Positions 8,156 to 15,942 of a stretch of DNA of 64,000 nucleotides are shown here, piece by piece (position 1 is the first letter of the stretch; the number at the start of each line of letters is the position of its first letter). Where the stretch lies: assembly GCA_017416485.1 (NCBI GenBank), contig JAFQCH010000020.1, positions 24,838-88,837 of the forward strand, in the 5' to 3' direction. The translations under genes were made by a program, and so were the position numbers. Source of the stretch: Clostridia bacterium (GTDB taxonomy: Bacteria > Bacillota > Clostridia > Oscillospirales > Acutalibacteraceae). Below the pieces are notes generated by a model. It searched no databases, was not told the DNA's origin, and saw only the letters and a list, made by a program, of their open reading frames with translations.

Positions 8156-8563
8156 ATGAAAAACGAATCAACACTCGGCGGCAGAATTGCTTATTACAGA
8201 AGATTGCATGCAATGACACAAGAGGAACTTGCAAACCGCCTGCACATTTCAGCACAAGCGGTTTCAAAATGGGAACAACAACTCACATCGCCTGATATTA
8301 TGCTCTTACCTGCATTGGCAGATGTGTTTCATATTTCCATAGACGAACTGTTCGGAAAACAAGTGCATACAGAACCCGTTTTTTCACTCGTCAACGATGT
8401 GCCGTGGGATGATGACCGCAAAATAAGATTTGCGGTTTTTCAGGGCAAAAAACTGATGCAACAATCCGAAAACGTGCTGTCTGACGGTACAAATACAATC
8501 AATGTTCATTTTGATTACGGATCGTATAAAATCAACGGTATCTGTAAATTAAACAAAGAATAA
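8156..8563 (+). CDS. Xre-family transcriptional regulator
   Basis: Two ATGs lie six bases apart (8150, 8156). The second is preferred because GAAAGGA would sit only a few bases from the first. The 135-residue protein has a classic Cro/C1 helix-turn-helix in residues 8-62, with MTQEELANRL, ISAQAVSKWEQ and SPDIMLLPALADVF. This is the form typical of Clostridial Xre proteins, which often carry a short dimerisation or ligand tail. The remaining 70 residues form a small beta-rich domain of unknown ligand. The target is unknown. A candidate small RNA lies just downstream. Confidence 0.85.
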   Translation: MKNESTLGGRIAYYRRLHAMTQEELANRLHISAQAVSKWEQQLTSPDIMLLPALADVFHISIDELFGKQVHTEPVFSLVNDVPWDDDRKIRFAVFQGKKLMQQSENVLSDGTNTINVHFDYGSYKINGICKLNKE

Positions 8564-8576
8564 CAGGAGCAAGCTA

Positions 8577-8606
8577 TTTACAATTTTCTCTTATATGTGA
8601 TATAAT
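8577..8606 (+). promoter_or_regulatory. Promoter of a candidate small RNA
   Basis: TTTACA and TATAAT are 18 bases apart. The only thing downstream on this strand before a terminator is about 100 bases of DNA without a gene. Confidence 0.6.
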
Positions 8607-8612
8607 TTTTCA

Positions 8613-8712
8613 CACATAAGCCTTAAAAAAAATCATCATTGACTATTCGGCTGATTGCGAAAAAGCGGAATAAAATTTTCAAGGAGCTGTTTTTGCAGCT
8701 CCTTGTGTTTTT
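8613..8712 (+). ncRNA. Candidate small non-coding RNA
   Basis: A good promoter ends at 8606 and a strong hairpin-plus-T terminator lies at 8681-8712, so a transcript of about 100 bases is predicted. It has no ORF with a ribosome binding site. The terminator stem contains AAGGAGCTG, a Shine-Dalgarno-like word that would be sequestered. The stem also serves the convergent minus-strand gene, so the RNA call rests mainly on the promoter. Confidence 0.35.
8681..8704. terminator. Bidirectional terminator
   Basis: AAGGAGCTG and CAGCTCCTT pair across a TTTTTG loop. T-rich tails are present on both strands, serving the candidate small RNA (+) and the convergent hypothetical gene (-). Confidence 0.75.
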
Positions 8713-8717
8713 ATATA

Positions 8718-9788
8718 TTATTGTGTTTCCCCAACCGACTGATAAACCAAAGGATTCTCATAATCGGCGTAGTCCTTTTTTTCATTCTGCGGATCGGTGC
8801 AATTGGCTTTCAGCCACATATAACGTGTACCGTCGGGTGTTTCATAGATGTAGCAATCGTAATTATCCATATCATATTCCCCGTCAGCCAACGGATAAAA
8901 TGCATCGTAATTTTCTAAAAATGTTTTTTCGGCATCTGACGGCAAGCCGCCGTCGATCTTTATGAATGTTTCATCAAAACAGACCACACGGCTGAAGTCT
9001 TCGGCAATGAGTACTTCGGGTTCGCTTGTGATCCCCCACCAACAAATACCGCCGATGATAAGCAAAACGAGCAAGCCTTTTACGAGCGACGGCAGACAGC
9101 CTTTTTTCTTTTCTTTTTGCTCCGCATGCTCCGCTTTTTCGGATAGAATTCTTGCTCTTTCGGGGGCAGTTTTTTTATAAAGCCCCGTCAGCAGTTGCTT
9201 TATATAAAAATGAGTTGCAAAAAAGCGAATGGAAAAATATTCGGGAATAAACAAGAATAGATCAATGAAAAATGTTCCCCAATTCAGAAACAGCAATAAA
9301 TTCCGCATCAGTTTCAGATACTGCTTGCGATTGACGGCATCTGCTTCGCGCACGGTAATCTGCCCGCCTGCCGTTTCTGCACGCGCAAACACATATACAA
9401 CAGGGGCAAGGTCAAGAAAATCCGCTAATTTTCCGTCACAGACAGCATACATTCCCTCCTGCAATTCAACAACCGTATTCTGCAATCCGTTACAGGTGAT
9501 TTCATAGTGAACGGATATATTCAGCACCGCTTGCGGCAGTTTTTCGGCAACCTTTTTGCTCAGTTTTGCAAGCAGTTTATCCTTAAAACGACTGCATTCA
9601 CCGCTTTCATCTGTTTCTTCGGCGGCTTGTATCAGTTCCGAAAAAGCGGACGTTTCGGCAACAAAGGTAAGTTTTTCATTGCGGCAAAACACATCGACAG
9701 CAGAAGCAGGATTGATAACATACTTCTTGTCTTCAACAGTAATGTGCATTTTTTCACTTGTACTGTTGTTTTTGAAAGTTATGTACAT
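8718..9788 (-). CDS. Hypothetical membrane protein with N-terminal beta domain
   Basis: I do not recognise this 356-residue protein. It begins MYITFKNNSTSEKM. A probable beta-rich cytoplasmic region (about 1-165) is followed by a hydrophobic stretch near residues 173-205 (LLLFLNWGTFFIDLFLFIPE). Next comes a charged segment with KAEHAEQKEKKKG, then a second membrane helix near 243-262 (GLLVLLIIGGICWWG), and an outside domain rich in Asp, Glu and Tyr. The hydrophobic regions imply two or three membrane passes. It stands alone, convergent with the small RNA and divergent from the aldo/keto reductase. The N-terminal part could be a sensor domain, but that is speculation. Confidence 0.7.
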   Translation of the reverse strand: MYITFKNNSTSEKMHITVEDKKYVINPASAVDVFCRNEKLTFVAETSAFSELIQAAEETDESGECSRFKDKLLAKLSKKVAEKLPQAVLNISVHYEITCNGLQNTVVELQEGMYAVCDGKLADFLDLAPVVYVFARAETAGGQITVREADAVNRKQYLKLMRNLLLFLNWGTFFIDLFLFIPEYFSIRFFATHFYIKQLLTGLYKKTAPERARILSEKAEHAEQKEKKKGCLPSLVKGLLVLLIIGGICWWGITSEPEVLIAEDFSRVVCFDETFIKIDGGLPSDAEKTFLENYDAFYPLADGEYDMDNYDCYIYETPDGTRYMWLKANCTDPQNEKKDYADYENPLVYQSVGETQ

Positions 9789-9814
9789 GCTTATCTCCCC
9801 TTTTCTTTTATTTC

Positions 9815-9843
9815 ATTTTATCACAAATAAAAAAATTTATCAA
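9815..9843 (-). promoter_or_regulatory. Promoter of the hypothetical membrane protein gene
   Basis: TTGATA and TAAAAT are 17 bases apart on the minus strand, 27 bases before the start codon. Confidence 0.6.
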
Positions 9844-9864
9844 CAATTTCAGATGATTCGTTTG

Positions 9865-9893
9865 TTGCATACAGGAACCTGCTATGTTATAAT
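9865..9893 (+). promoter_or_regulatory. Promoter of the aldo/keto reductase operon
   Basis: TTGCAT and TATAAT are 17 bases apart, with the start codon 52 bases downstream. Confidence 0.7.
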
Positions 9894-9944
9894 GATTTTA
9901 AATGTTCCCGAGCAGAAAATTACGAGCAGATAAGGAGAAAGAAA

Positions 9945-10856
9945 ATGTATAAAATCGAACTCGGAAAAAGCGGTCTGCAGGTGCCGACGGTGGCGGTTGG
10001 CTGTATGCGTATCAGCGGGATGAACGAAAAAGAGGTTTCGGCATTCGTGAACACGGCACTTGAAAACGGTGCAAACTTTTTTGACCATGCCGATATTTAC
10101 GGCGGCGGGAAGAGTGAGGTTGTGTTCGGCAAAGCAGTATCCCCCTCCCTGCGCGATAAAGTTCTGATTCAGACGAAATGCGGCATCCGTCCGGGACAGT
10201 TTGATTTTTCTTACGAACATATCACCGCATCCGTGGACGGCAGTCTGAAACGGCTCGGCACGGACTACATTGATGTTCTGCTGTTGCACCGTCCCGATGC
10301 ACTGATGGAGCCCGAAGAAGCGGCACGGGCATTCGATGACCTGAAAACCGCAGGCAAAGTCCGTCATTTCGGCGTTTCCAATCAGAATCCGTATCAGATG
10401 CAGTTGCTGCAATCCTGCATGAGTATGCCGCTTTGTGTCAATCAGTTGCAATTTTCAATCACGCATGCACCGATGATTCAGGCAGGGCTCAATGTGAATA
10501 TGTATAATGATTCAGCGGTTAATCGTGACGGCGGCGTGCTTGACTTCTGCAGACTGCACAAAATCACCATTCAGCCGTGGTCTCCGATGCAGTACGGTTT
10601 CTTTGAGGGTTGTTTCATTGATAATGACAAGTTCCCCGCACTGAATGCAACATTGGAACAGATCGGCGAAAAATACAACGTATCCAAAACGACCGTTGCT
10701 TTTGCATGGATTCTGCGCCATCCCGCCAAAATGCAACCCATCACGGGAACGACCAATCTGCAGCGATTGAAAGATTGCATCAAAGCGACCGACATCCGCC
10801 TGACCCGCGAAGAATGGTATGAAATATACCGTGCGGCGGGCAACGTTTTGCCGTAA
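9945..10856 (+). CDS. Aldo/keto reductase
   Basis: The 303-residue protein starts after AAGGAGA. It has the AKR signatures: GANFFDHADIYGGGKSE, with the catalytic aspartate D47 and tyrosine Y52, then LGTDYIDVLLLHRPD with the active-site histidine. A C-terminal NADP-binding region contains SKTTVAFAWILRHP and PITGTTNLQRL. It resembles the YdhF-like group of NAD(P)H-dependent carbonyl reductases. Substrate is unknown. It is 12 bases upstream of a Gfo/Idh dehydrogenase and clearly in the same operon, suggesting joint oxidation and reduction of a sugar or cyclitol. This inference rests on context only. Confidence 0.9.
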   Translation: MYKIELGKSGLQVPTVAVGCMRISGMNEKEVSAFVNTALENGANFFDHADIYGGGKSEVVFGKAVSPSLRDKVLIQTKCGIRPGQFDFSYEHITASVDGSLKRLGTDYIDVLLLHRPDALMEPEEAARAFDDLKTAGKVRHFGVSNQNPYQMQLLQSCMSMPLCVNQLQFSITHAPMIQAGLNVNMYNDSAVNRDGGVLDFCRLHKITIQPWSPMQYGFFEGCFIDNDKFPALNATLEQIGEKYNVSKTTVAFAWILRHPAKMQPITGTTNLQRLKDCIKATDIRLTREEWYEIYRAAGNVLP

Positions 10857-10868
10857 AGGAGTATCGCG

Positions 10869-11858
10869 ATGCGTAATAAAATCAGATTCGGCATTGTGGG
10901 CACGGGCGGTATTGCACACCGCTTTGCCCAGGTGATTCAGAATGTAAGCAATGCACAGCTTATTGCCGTGGCATCCAGAACACAGGAAAATGCAGACAAA
11001 TTTGCAGAAGAATTCAGTATTCCCCATGCATTCGGCAGTTATGAAGCCATGGCACAATCCGATTTGATTGATGCCGCTTACATTGCAGTTCCCCATTCGG
11101 GGCACTGCGAATGCTCCGTTCTTATGATGAATCACGGCAAACATGTCATCAGTGAAAAACCGATGGCGGTCAATGAAAAGCAGGCAACCGAAATGTTTGC
11201 TTGTGCAAAAAAGAACAATGTGCTTCTGATGGAAGCGATGTGGGCAAGACTTGTGCCGGGTACAATCAAATTGCTCGAAATTGTCAACAGCGGTACACTG
11301 GGTGAAATCAAAGGCATCGAAGGCAAATTCTGCTACACAATGGACGAAGACGAAATGGACCATCATGTTTTCAAAAATGAAAACGGCGGCGGTTCCCTGT
11401 TGGATGTCGGTGTATACGGGCTGAATTTCGCAAGCTGGTATCTCGGCAAAGATGTGACCGATATAAAAGCCATGTGTAATCCCATCGGCGATGTGGATGA
11501 TCATACCTGTGTTCTGCTGAAATATGCAAACGGCGGCATTGCAGATATTTCCAGTGCACTTATGCTTCGCAAACCGAACGAAGGATATGTGTACGGCACA
11601 AAGGGGTATGCTCGCGTGGAACGTTTTTATGCCCCGCAGAAAATTGAACTGCACCTGAACGACGGCATCAATGAAGTCATAGAAACACCCTATGCGGGCA
11701 ACGGATTTGAAGAACAGATTGCACATTTCAGCGAATGTGTGCAGAACGGGCTGCAAGAAAGTCCGATCAACACCCATGAACAGACCTTGTTCATCACCCG
11801 TCAGATGGATGCAATCCGAAAGTTAATCGGTATTACCTATCCGCAGGATGAAGCATAA
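10869..11858 (+). CDS. Gfo/Idh/MocA-family oxidoreductase
   Basis: The 329-residue protein begins with the Rossmann motif GIVGTGGIAHRFA (residues 8-20). The signature EKPMAVNEKQA follows near residue 98; its lysine is catalytic in the family. The C-terminal alpha/beta domain contains GGGSLLDVGVYGL near residue 175. Family members oxidise or reduce sugars, inositols or dihydrodiols with NAD(P). The gene overlaps no neighbour but follows the reductase by 12 bases, with a GGAG site in the gap. The SGTLGEIKG and ARLVPGTIKL segments resemble trans-1,2-dihydrobenzene-1,2-diol dehydrogenase annotations, which are unreliable in bacteria. Confidence 0.9.
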   Translation: MRNKIRFGIVGTGGIAHRFAQVIQNVSNAQLIAVASRTQENADKFAEEFSIPHAFGSYEAMAQSDLIDAAYIAVPHSGHCECSVLMMNHGKHVISEKPMAVNEKQATEMFACAKKNNVLLMEAMWARLVPGTIKLLEIVNSGTLGEIKGIEGKFCYTMDEDEMDHHVFKNENGGGSLLDVGVYGLNFASWYLGKDVTDIKAMCNPIGDVDDHTCVLLKYANGGIADISSALMLRKPNEGYVYGTKGYARVERFYAPQKIELHLNDGINEVIETPYAGNGFEEQIAHFSECVQNGLQESPINTHEQTLFITRQMDAIRKLIGITYPQDEA

Positions 11859-11887
11859 AAAAATGAGCACCACCTTGCGGTGGTGCT
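11857..11887 (-). terminator. Terminator between convergent genes
   Basis: AGCACCACC and GGTGGTGCT pair across TTGC. On the minus strand it is followed by CATTTTTTT, fitting the phosphoesterase gene. The plus-strand tail is weaker (TTGGCTTT). Confidence 0.65.
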
Positions 11888-11905
11888 TTGGCTTTGCTAT
11901 ATATA

Positions 11906-12802
11906 TCAGTATGTGTATCGGAAGTCTTCGATCCATTCGCCTTTGACAAAATTTCTGGCTCTGACCACGACTTCGTCTTCATACACTTCCACGACGATGC
12001 CGTCGCCTGCTTCATAGTCAACCGCTTCGGTACAACGCGGCAGGTTGATGCAGTCAATGCCGTAGGAATTGTAGAAATTGTCGGCGCCCAACTCATCATG
12101 AATATGGCCGTGTATAAACAGTTCGGTGTTGTATTCTTTGAGCAGATTGGCAAGTCTTGAGGGATCGTTGTCTTTGAGGTAACGAAGCGGGTAGTGATTG
12201 AAAACAAAAACAGGCGCATCGACGGCATCGGCTTCTTTGAGCACACTTTCGAGCCATGCAAACTGTTCTTCGCTCATACGGAAGTCCCATGTTGTGGTAT
12301 CTTCAGAGGTTAGCATAATCATATAACAGCCGTCGATGACTCTGTAATAATAATCTGCTTCAATCTGATTGCCGAGATAAAAAGCATTGTTGAAAATGAA
12401 TTTTTCACGAAGTTTTTCATAGTCACCGTTACTGTTACCGAGATCATGGTTCCCTGTCAGCACAAGGTTGTGTTCGGCAGGCTTCACGGCACGGACTGCG
12501 GAATAGAAGAAGAAATCTTCAAGCACCTGCCCGTTCATGACATTGTCGCCCGTATAAACAACAGTGCTGATATCCTGCCCTGCCTTGATGCCGTGCAGAA
12601 CATCGCTTAAGTTCTGATAGGGCGTGGGGTTGTTGGTTTCCACATGAATGTCAGACACCGCAACAAAACTTGTGATGAGGTCTTCGGGGTTTTCTGCAGT
12701 GTACTCTACACCTTTGTTTCCGAAGGGCACAATCATCATAACAAGCACCATAAAGGTTGCAAAAAGATCCTTGAGATAGGTTGCAATGGTTTTGATATCC
12801 AT
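11906..12802 (-). CDS. Calcineurin-like metallophosphoesterase, exported or membrane anchored
   Basis: The start is set at ATG 12802, preceded by AGAAGGAAA. The longer frame to 12862 has no site. The 298-residue protein has a hydrophobic N-terminus (about 10-27), then the metal motifs VSDIHVE, TGDNVMNG, LTGNHDLGNS, and IHGHIHDELG in the correct order for a class III phosphoesterase. The position of a predicted anchor suggests action outside the membrane on phosphodiesters or phosphomonoesters. The final segment (about 250-298) is beta-rich. No partner gene is linked; it has its own promoter and terminator. Confidence 0.85.
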   Translation of the reverse strand: MDIKTIATYLKDLFATFMVLVMMIVPFGNKGVEYTAENPEDLITSFVAVSDIHVETNNPTPYQNLSDVLHGIKAGQDISTVVYTGDNVMNGQVLEDFFFYSAVRAVKPAEHNLVLTGNHDLGNSNGDYEKLREKFIFNNAFYLGNQIEADYYYRVIDGCYMIMLTSEDTTTWDFRMSEEQFAWLESVLKEADAVDAPVFVFNHYPLRYLKDNDPSRLANLLKEYNTELFIHGHIHDELGADNFYNSYGIDCINLPRCTEAVDYEAGDGIVVEVYEDEVVVRARNFVKGEWIEDFRYTY

Positions 12803-12833
12803 ACAATTTCCTTCTTTCTTCTGTTTTGTAATT

Positions 12834-12862
12834 ATTATACACAAACACAAAAACAAATGCAA
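12834..12862 (-). promoter_or_regulatory. Promoter of the metallophosphoesterase gene
   Basis: TTGCAT and TATAAT are 17 bases apart on the minus strand, 32 bases from the start codon. Confidence 0.7.
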
Positions 12863-12885
12863 GGTGTTTTTGCAGTTCGTTTGTT

Positions 12886-13254
12886 TTAGCGAAACTCAAG
12901 TTCAACAGGAAAAAATTCAAGCACAAAATGCGTGTCCTTTATACCCGTATCGGGATATGAAGTTGCCGCACGAAAAGAAACTTCACCGATTTTATGTGCA
13001 TATTCCCGTTCACAATTTCCGAACACAACATATTGGCAAGCACAATACAGTATTTTTCCGTTTTCATCCGGTTCAAGCGGCGAAGTTTCAAAAGGTTTTT
13101 CAATATCAATGCCCAGTGAATCCAGATAGGTTGATATGTTCGGATATGACGACTTTATCTGCTGTCGGAAAATGCGGCAATAACTGCAATCACACAAATC
13201 CGATTCCGATATTGCATTATAATAATTTTTTGTTTTGGCAATATTTATGTTCAT
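12886..13254 (-). CDS. Hypothetical protein, small Cys-containing family
   Basis: The protein has 122 residues. It contains a cysteine cluster DLCDCSYC (about residues 19-26) and a later CAC plus NC, which could bind zinc. Sequences beginning MNINIAKTKNYYNAI with a CDCSYC motif appear to be a conserved short family in Clostridia, from memory and without a search. It has no membrane segment. A weak GGATG ribosome site precedes the ATG. Its role is unknown, and it is not obviously linked to neighbours. Confidence 0.6.
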   Translation of the reverse strand: MNINIAKTKNYYNAISESDLCDCSYCRIFRQQIKSSYPNISTYLDSLGIDIEKPFETSPLEPDENGKILYCACQYVVFGNCEREYAHKIGEVSFRAATSYPDTGIKDTHFVLEFFPVELEFR

Positions 13255-13362
13255 ATATTCACATCCGAATTGTTTTTTAAGGAAAAAATAATGGTTTTAT
13301 TATACAATAATGTTTATCGGATTGCAACACACCGTAATATTGAAGAAAAAAGGGTGAACAGG

Positions 13363-13815
13363 ATGACAAAAAAGAATGTAAGTTCACGCACCAAAATACT
13401 GCAGTTTTTCGGTGTGGCACTGGTGTATTGCCTGTGCTCATTGTCTGTATTTTCACATCGCGATCTGATTTGGTTGTTTTTCATTGCTTTGTCCTTTGCA
13501 TTTGAGTTTTTTATCAATCGCAAATTCAACACACCGCATTATATTTTTATGCTGGCAAGTCTTGCACCTGTTGTTTTGTACATAATCATATTCAGGCTTG
13601 ACCCGGTCATCAACATTCATGCGACCGAGTGGTCATTTATCTTTGCCGCAATCAGGATTTTTCTTTCATTGATTGATTTTATAAGAACAAAGAAATATTT
13701 TTTTATTCCGATCAGCATTCTTGTACCTGTGGGACTGATTTGGTTTTCAACAATTGTATGGGACTATCAGTATGTGATTCTTCGTGAGATGGGATTTGAT
13801 TTGCATCCCGGCTAA
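13363..13815 (+). CDS. Hypothetical integral membrane protein
   Basis: The start is placed at ATG 13363, after AGGGTGAACAGG; the longer frame from 13270 has no ribosome site and overlaps a promoter-like region. The 150-residue protein has four to five hydrophobic segments, for example ILQFFGVALVYCLCSLSVF, LIWLFFIALSFAFEFFI, YIFMLASLAPVVLYIIIF and FFIPISILVPVGLIWFS. No catalytic motif is visible and I do not recognise a family. It is short and lies close to the tRNA-derived repeats. Confidence 0.6.
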   Translation: MTKKNVSSRTKILQFFGVALVYCLCSLSVFSHRDLIWLFFIALSFAFEFFINRKFNTPHYIFMLASLAPVVLYIIIFRLDPVINIHATEWSFIFAAIRIFLSLIDFIRTKKYFFIPISILVPVGLIWFSTIVWDYQYVILREMGFDLHPG

Positions 13816-13853
13816 AAAACATTGTTTTCTTCACGGAAAAACCCTCTCAGGGT

Positions 13854-14005
13854 TCGAGTCCCTTATTTAAAGAGTGCCAAAAACAAACACCACCTTTTGA
13901 GGTGCGCTTGCAGGGACTCGACTCTCGCGCTGCTGCGCTCGGTCAGGCGCGGCTCTGACAGTCCACCGGACTGTCATTCACTCCCGCGCCGCTTCGAGTC
14001 CCTGT
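13854..14005. repeat. Duplicated and inverted fragments of the tRNA-Arg 3' end around a large hairpin
   Basis: An 18-base direct copy of the tRNA-Arg acceptor/T-arm sequence lies at 13904-13921 (original at 14058-14075). Inverted copies of TCGAGTCCCT occur at 13854-13863 and 13995-14004. Between CAGGGACTCGA (13911-13921) and its inverse (13995-14005) lies a nested hairpin containing GACAGTCC/GGACTGTC. This could be a decayed integration footprint or a tRNA-derived repeat. No integrase gene is visible nearby. Confidence 0.65.
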
Positions 14006-14013
14006 TTTAGAAT

Positions 14014-14053
14014 GCCAAAAAGAAAAAACCACCGCAAGGGTGGTTTTTCTTTT
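14014..14053 (-). terminator. Terminator of the tRNA pair
   Basis: AAACCACC and GGTGGTTT pair across GCAA, with long A and T runs on either side. It follows the 3' end of tRNA-Arg directly on the minus strand. Confidence 0.8.
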
Positions 14054-14130
14054 TGGCGCGCTTGCAGGGACTCGAACCCCGGACCTACTGCTTAGAAGGC
14101 AGTTGCTCTATCCACCTGAGCTACAAACGC
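14054..14130 (-). tRNA. tRNA-Arg (anticodon TCT)
   Basis: Read on the minus strand, the cloverleaf is complete. The acceptor GCGTTTG pairs with CAAGCGC, the D arm is AGCTCAGGTGGATAGAGC, and the anticodon stem ACTGC/GCAGT encloses loop CTTCTAA. The T loop reads GGTTCGAGTCC, and an encoded GCCA forms the end. The anticodon TCT reads AGA/AGG. Confidence 0.95.
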
Positions 14131-14139
14131 AGATTAACT

Positions 14140-14213
14140 TGGAGCGGGTGATGGGAATCGAACCCACACAACCAGCTTGGAAGGCTGGGATTCTACCATT
14201 GAACTACACCCGC
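14140..14213 (-). tRNA. tRNA-Gly (anticodon TCC)
   Basis: The acceptor GCGGGTG pairs with CACCCGC. The anticodon stem is CCAGC/GCTGG with loop CTTCCAA, giving TCC. The T arm is GTGGGTTCGATTCCCAT and the terminal CCA is encoded. It lies nine bases upstream of tRNA-Arg in the same transcript. Confidence 0.95.
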
Positions 14214-14272
14214 ACAGCACAAGTATTTTAGCACTATGCAACGCATTTGTCAAGATAAAATTAAATTGTTTT

Positions 14273-14845
14273 TTAATTTTTTTCAAAATCAATCGTATAT
14301 ACAAGTGCGAAAAGAATTTTATGACTCAATGTAAAACCATATTTATTATAAAACTGCGGGCCTTTTTTGTTACCCGTATCGGTAATGAGAAACAGACCTT
14401 TGCATTTTTGCTCTTTGAGTGCGGCAAGCAAGGTATTGACAAGCTGTGTGCCCAGTCCCATACGCTGATGCGATTCGAGAATATCAATGTGCATGTGCGC
14501 AGGGCGTTTGACGGAAAGCAGACAGAACACCGCAAATTCAGCCATTGCACCGAGCGCATCGCCGGGAGCCGTTTTGAACAGCGGCAGAATGTGCTTTTTA
14601 AGGGCATTTCTGCAATAGGCTTTGGTGTCGGGTGCGCAGAGGATATAGCCGATTACGCCTTTTTCGTCATCCTCGGCCACAAAGCATATATTTTCATTGA
14701 AATCCACATAAGAATCGCTGTAGATGCAGGACAGTGCTTTGCGTTGTTTTTCGGTTTTTACCCGTTCGGGTGCGGCGGTGGCAATGCAGATGTGCTGACA
14801 TGCTTCGCGGTCTTCGGGTTTGTATTTTCTTATGATAACTGCCAT
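14273..14845 (-). CDS. GNAT-family N-acetyltransferase
   Basis: The start is at ATG 14845, after AAAGGGAAG. The longer frame from 14884 starts before this site. The 190-residue protein has the GNAT fold motifs: an IRKYKPEDREAC strand-helix at the N-terminus, then MHIDILESHQRMGLGTQLV with the Q/RxxGxG/A acetyl-CoA loop, and a C-terminal GPQFYNKYGF. The combination AHMHIDILESHQ resembles proteins annotated as related to protein O-GlcNAcase C-domain acetyltransferases. The acceptor substrate is unknown. It sits back to back with ddh and is not in an operon. Confidence 0.85.
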   Translation of the reverse strand: MAVIIRKYKPEDREACQHICIATAAPERVKTEKQRKALSCIYSDSYVDFNENICFVAEDDEKGVIGYILCAPDTKAYCRNALKKHILPLFKTAPGDALGAMAEFAVFCLLSVKRPAHMHIDILESHQRMGLGTQLVNTLLAALKEQKCKGLFLITDTGNKKGPQFYNKYGFTLSHKILFALVYTIDFEKN

Positions 14846-14902
14846 ATTTTTTCTTCCCTTTTTATTAAAATTTCCAAAATGCAAATTGCGTTTAAATTTT
14901 TA

Positions 14903-14931
14903 TTGTCAGGCAAAATCTTTTGTGCTATAAT
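14903..14931 (+). promoter_or_regulatory. Promoter of ddh
   Basis: TTGTCA and TATAAT are 17 bases apart, 25 bases before the ddh start codon. This also supports the short start over a longer upstream frame. Confidence 0.75.
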
Positions 14932-14956
14932 TCATGGCAAAGGTTGGTGTTTTATT

Positions 14957-15937
14957 ATGATCAATATTGCAATTTTCGGTTACGGCAATCTCGGCAAAGG
15001 CGTGGAAGCCGCAATCAGACAGAACGATGATATGGCACTGAAAGCCGTATTCACAAGAAGAAATCCCGATAGTGTGCAGGTCAGAACCGATGTTCCCGTG
15101 TACCATGCCGATCAGCTTCTTGCAATGAAAGATGAAATCGACGTGCTGATTCTGTGCGGCGGCAGTGCAACAGACCTGCCCGAACAGACCCCGTATTACG
15201 CACAGTTCTTCAATGTGGTGGACAGTTTTGACAACCACGCAAACATTCCCGTGCATTTTGAGAATGTCAACAAGAAAGCCCTTGCAGGCGGCAAGACCGC
15301 ACTCATTTCCGCAGGCTGGGACCCGGGTATGTTCTCTGTGAACCGCCTGTATGCTTCCTGCATTCAGCCCGAAGGCAAGAATTACACCTTCTGGGGCAGA
15401 GGGGTCAGTCAGGGTCATTCCGATGCAATCCGCCGTATTGAGGGTGTTGTTGATGCAAGGCAGTACACCGTTCCCGTGGAAGAAACCGTAAATACTGTCA
15501 GAAGCGGCGAACAGCCGACCCTGACCGCAAGACAGATGCACAAACGTGAATGTTTCGTTGTTGCCGCAGAGGGTGCAGACAAGGCTGCCATTGAAACGGC
15601 AATCAAGACCATGCCCAACTACTTTGAACCCTATGACACCACGGTGCATTTCATTTCTGCCGAAGAAATGAAAGCCGAGCACAGCGAGCTGCCGCACGGC
15701 GGTTTTGTGATCCGCAGCGGTGTAACGGGCCTCGATAAAGAACACAAGAACATTATTGAGTACAAACTGACACTTGACAGCAACCCCGAATTCACTTCGA
15801 GCGTGCTCGTTGCAGGCGCAAGAGCCGTTTGCAGGCTCAACAAGGAAGGGCAGACAGGTTGCAAGACGATGTTTGACATTGCCCCCGCTTATTACTCTCC
15901 CCTGTCGGACGATGAACTTCGACATACAATGCTGTAA
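14957..15937 (+). CDS. ddh: meso-diaminopimelate D-dehydrogenase
   Basis: The 326-residue enzyme begins MINIAIFGYGNLGKGVE, with the NADPH-binding GYGNLGKG at residues 8-15. It continues with the family-specific VVDSFDNHANIP, SAGWDPGMFSVNRL and FWGRGVSQGHSDAIRRI. It catalyses reversible NADPH-dependent amination of tetrahydrodipicolinate to meso-diaminopimelate, a one-step route to lysine and peptidoglycan cross-links that skips the acylated intermediates. The start is at 14957: the frame is open far upstream, but that part overlaps the acetyltransferase on the other strand and precedes the promoter. The ribosome site is weak (AAGGTTGG). No other lysine genes are adjacent. Confidence 0.95.
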   Translation: MINIAIFGYGNLGKGVEAAIRQNDDMALKAVFTRRNPDSVQVRTDVPVYHADQLLAMKDEIDVLILCGGSATDLPEQTPYYAQFFNVVDSFDNHANIPVHFENVNKKALAGGKTALISAGWDPGMFSVNRLYASCIQPEGKNYTFWGRGVSQGHSDAIRRIEGVVDARQYTVPVEETVNTVRSGEQPTLTARQMHKRECFVVAAEGADKAAIETAIKTMPNYFEPYDTTVHFISAEEMKAEHSELPHGGFVIRSGVTGLDKEHKNIIEYKLTLDSNPEFTSSVLVAGARAVCRLNKEGQTGCKTMFDIAPAYYSPLSDDELRHTML

Positions 15938-15942
15938 ACAGC

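Noticed and set aside
10512..11777. 421-codon frame on the minus strand
   Set aside because: It overlaps two clear genes (aldo/keto reductase, Gfo/Idh) on the other strand and encodes a low-complexity Phe/Cys/His-rich protein without a start site.
13816..14053. Third tRNA gene or pseudo-tRNA
   Set aside because: Only T-arm and acceptor pieces are present; no anticodon arm could be found.
14177..14956. N-terminal extension of Ddh by 260 residues
   Set aside because: The upstream part is antisense to the GNAT gene and reaches into tRNA-Gly. The ddh promoter lies at 14903-14931, and the family starts at MINIAIFGYG.
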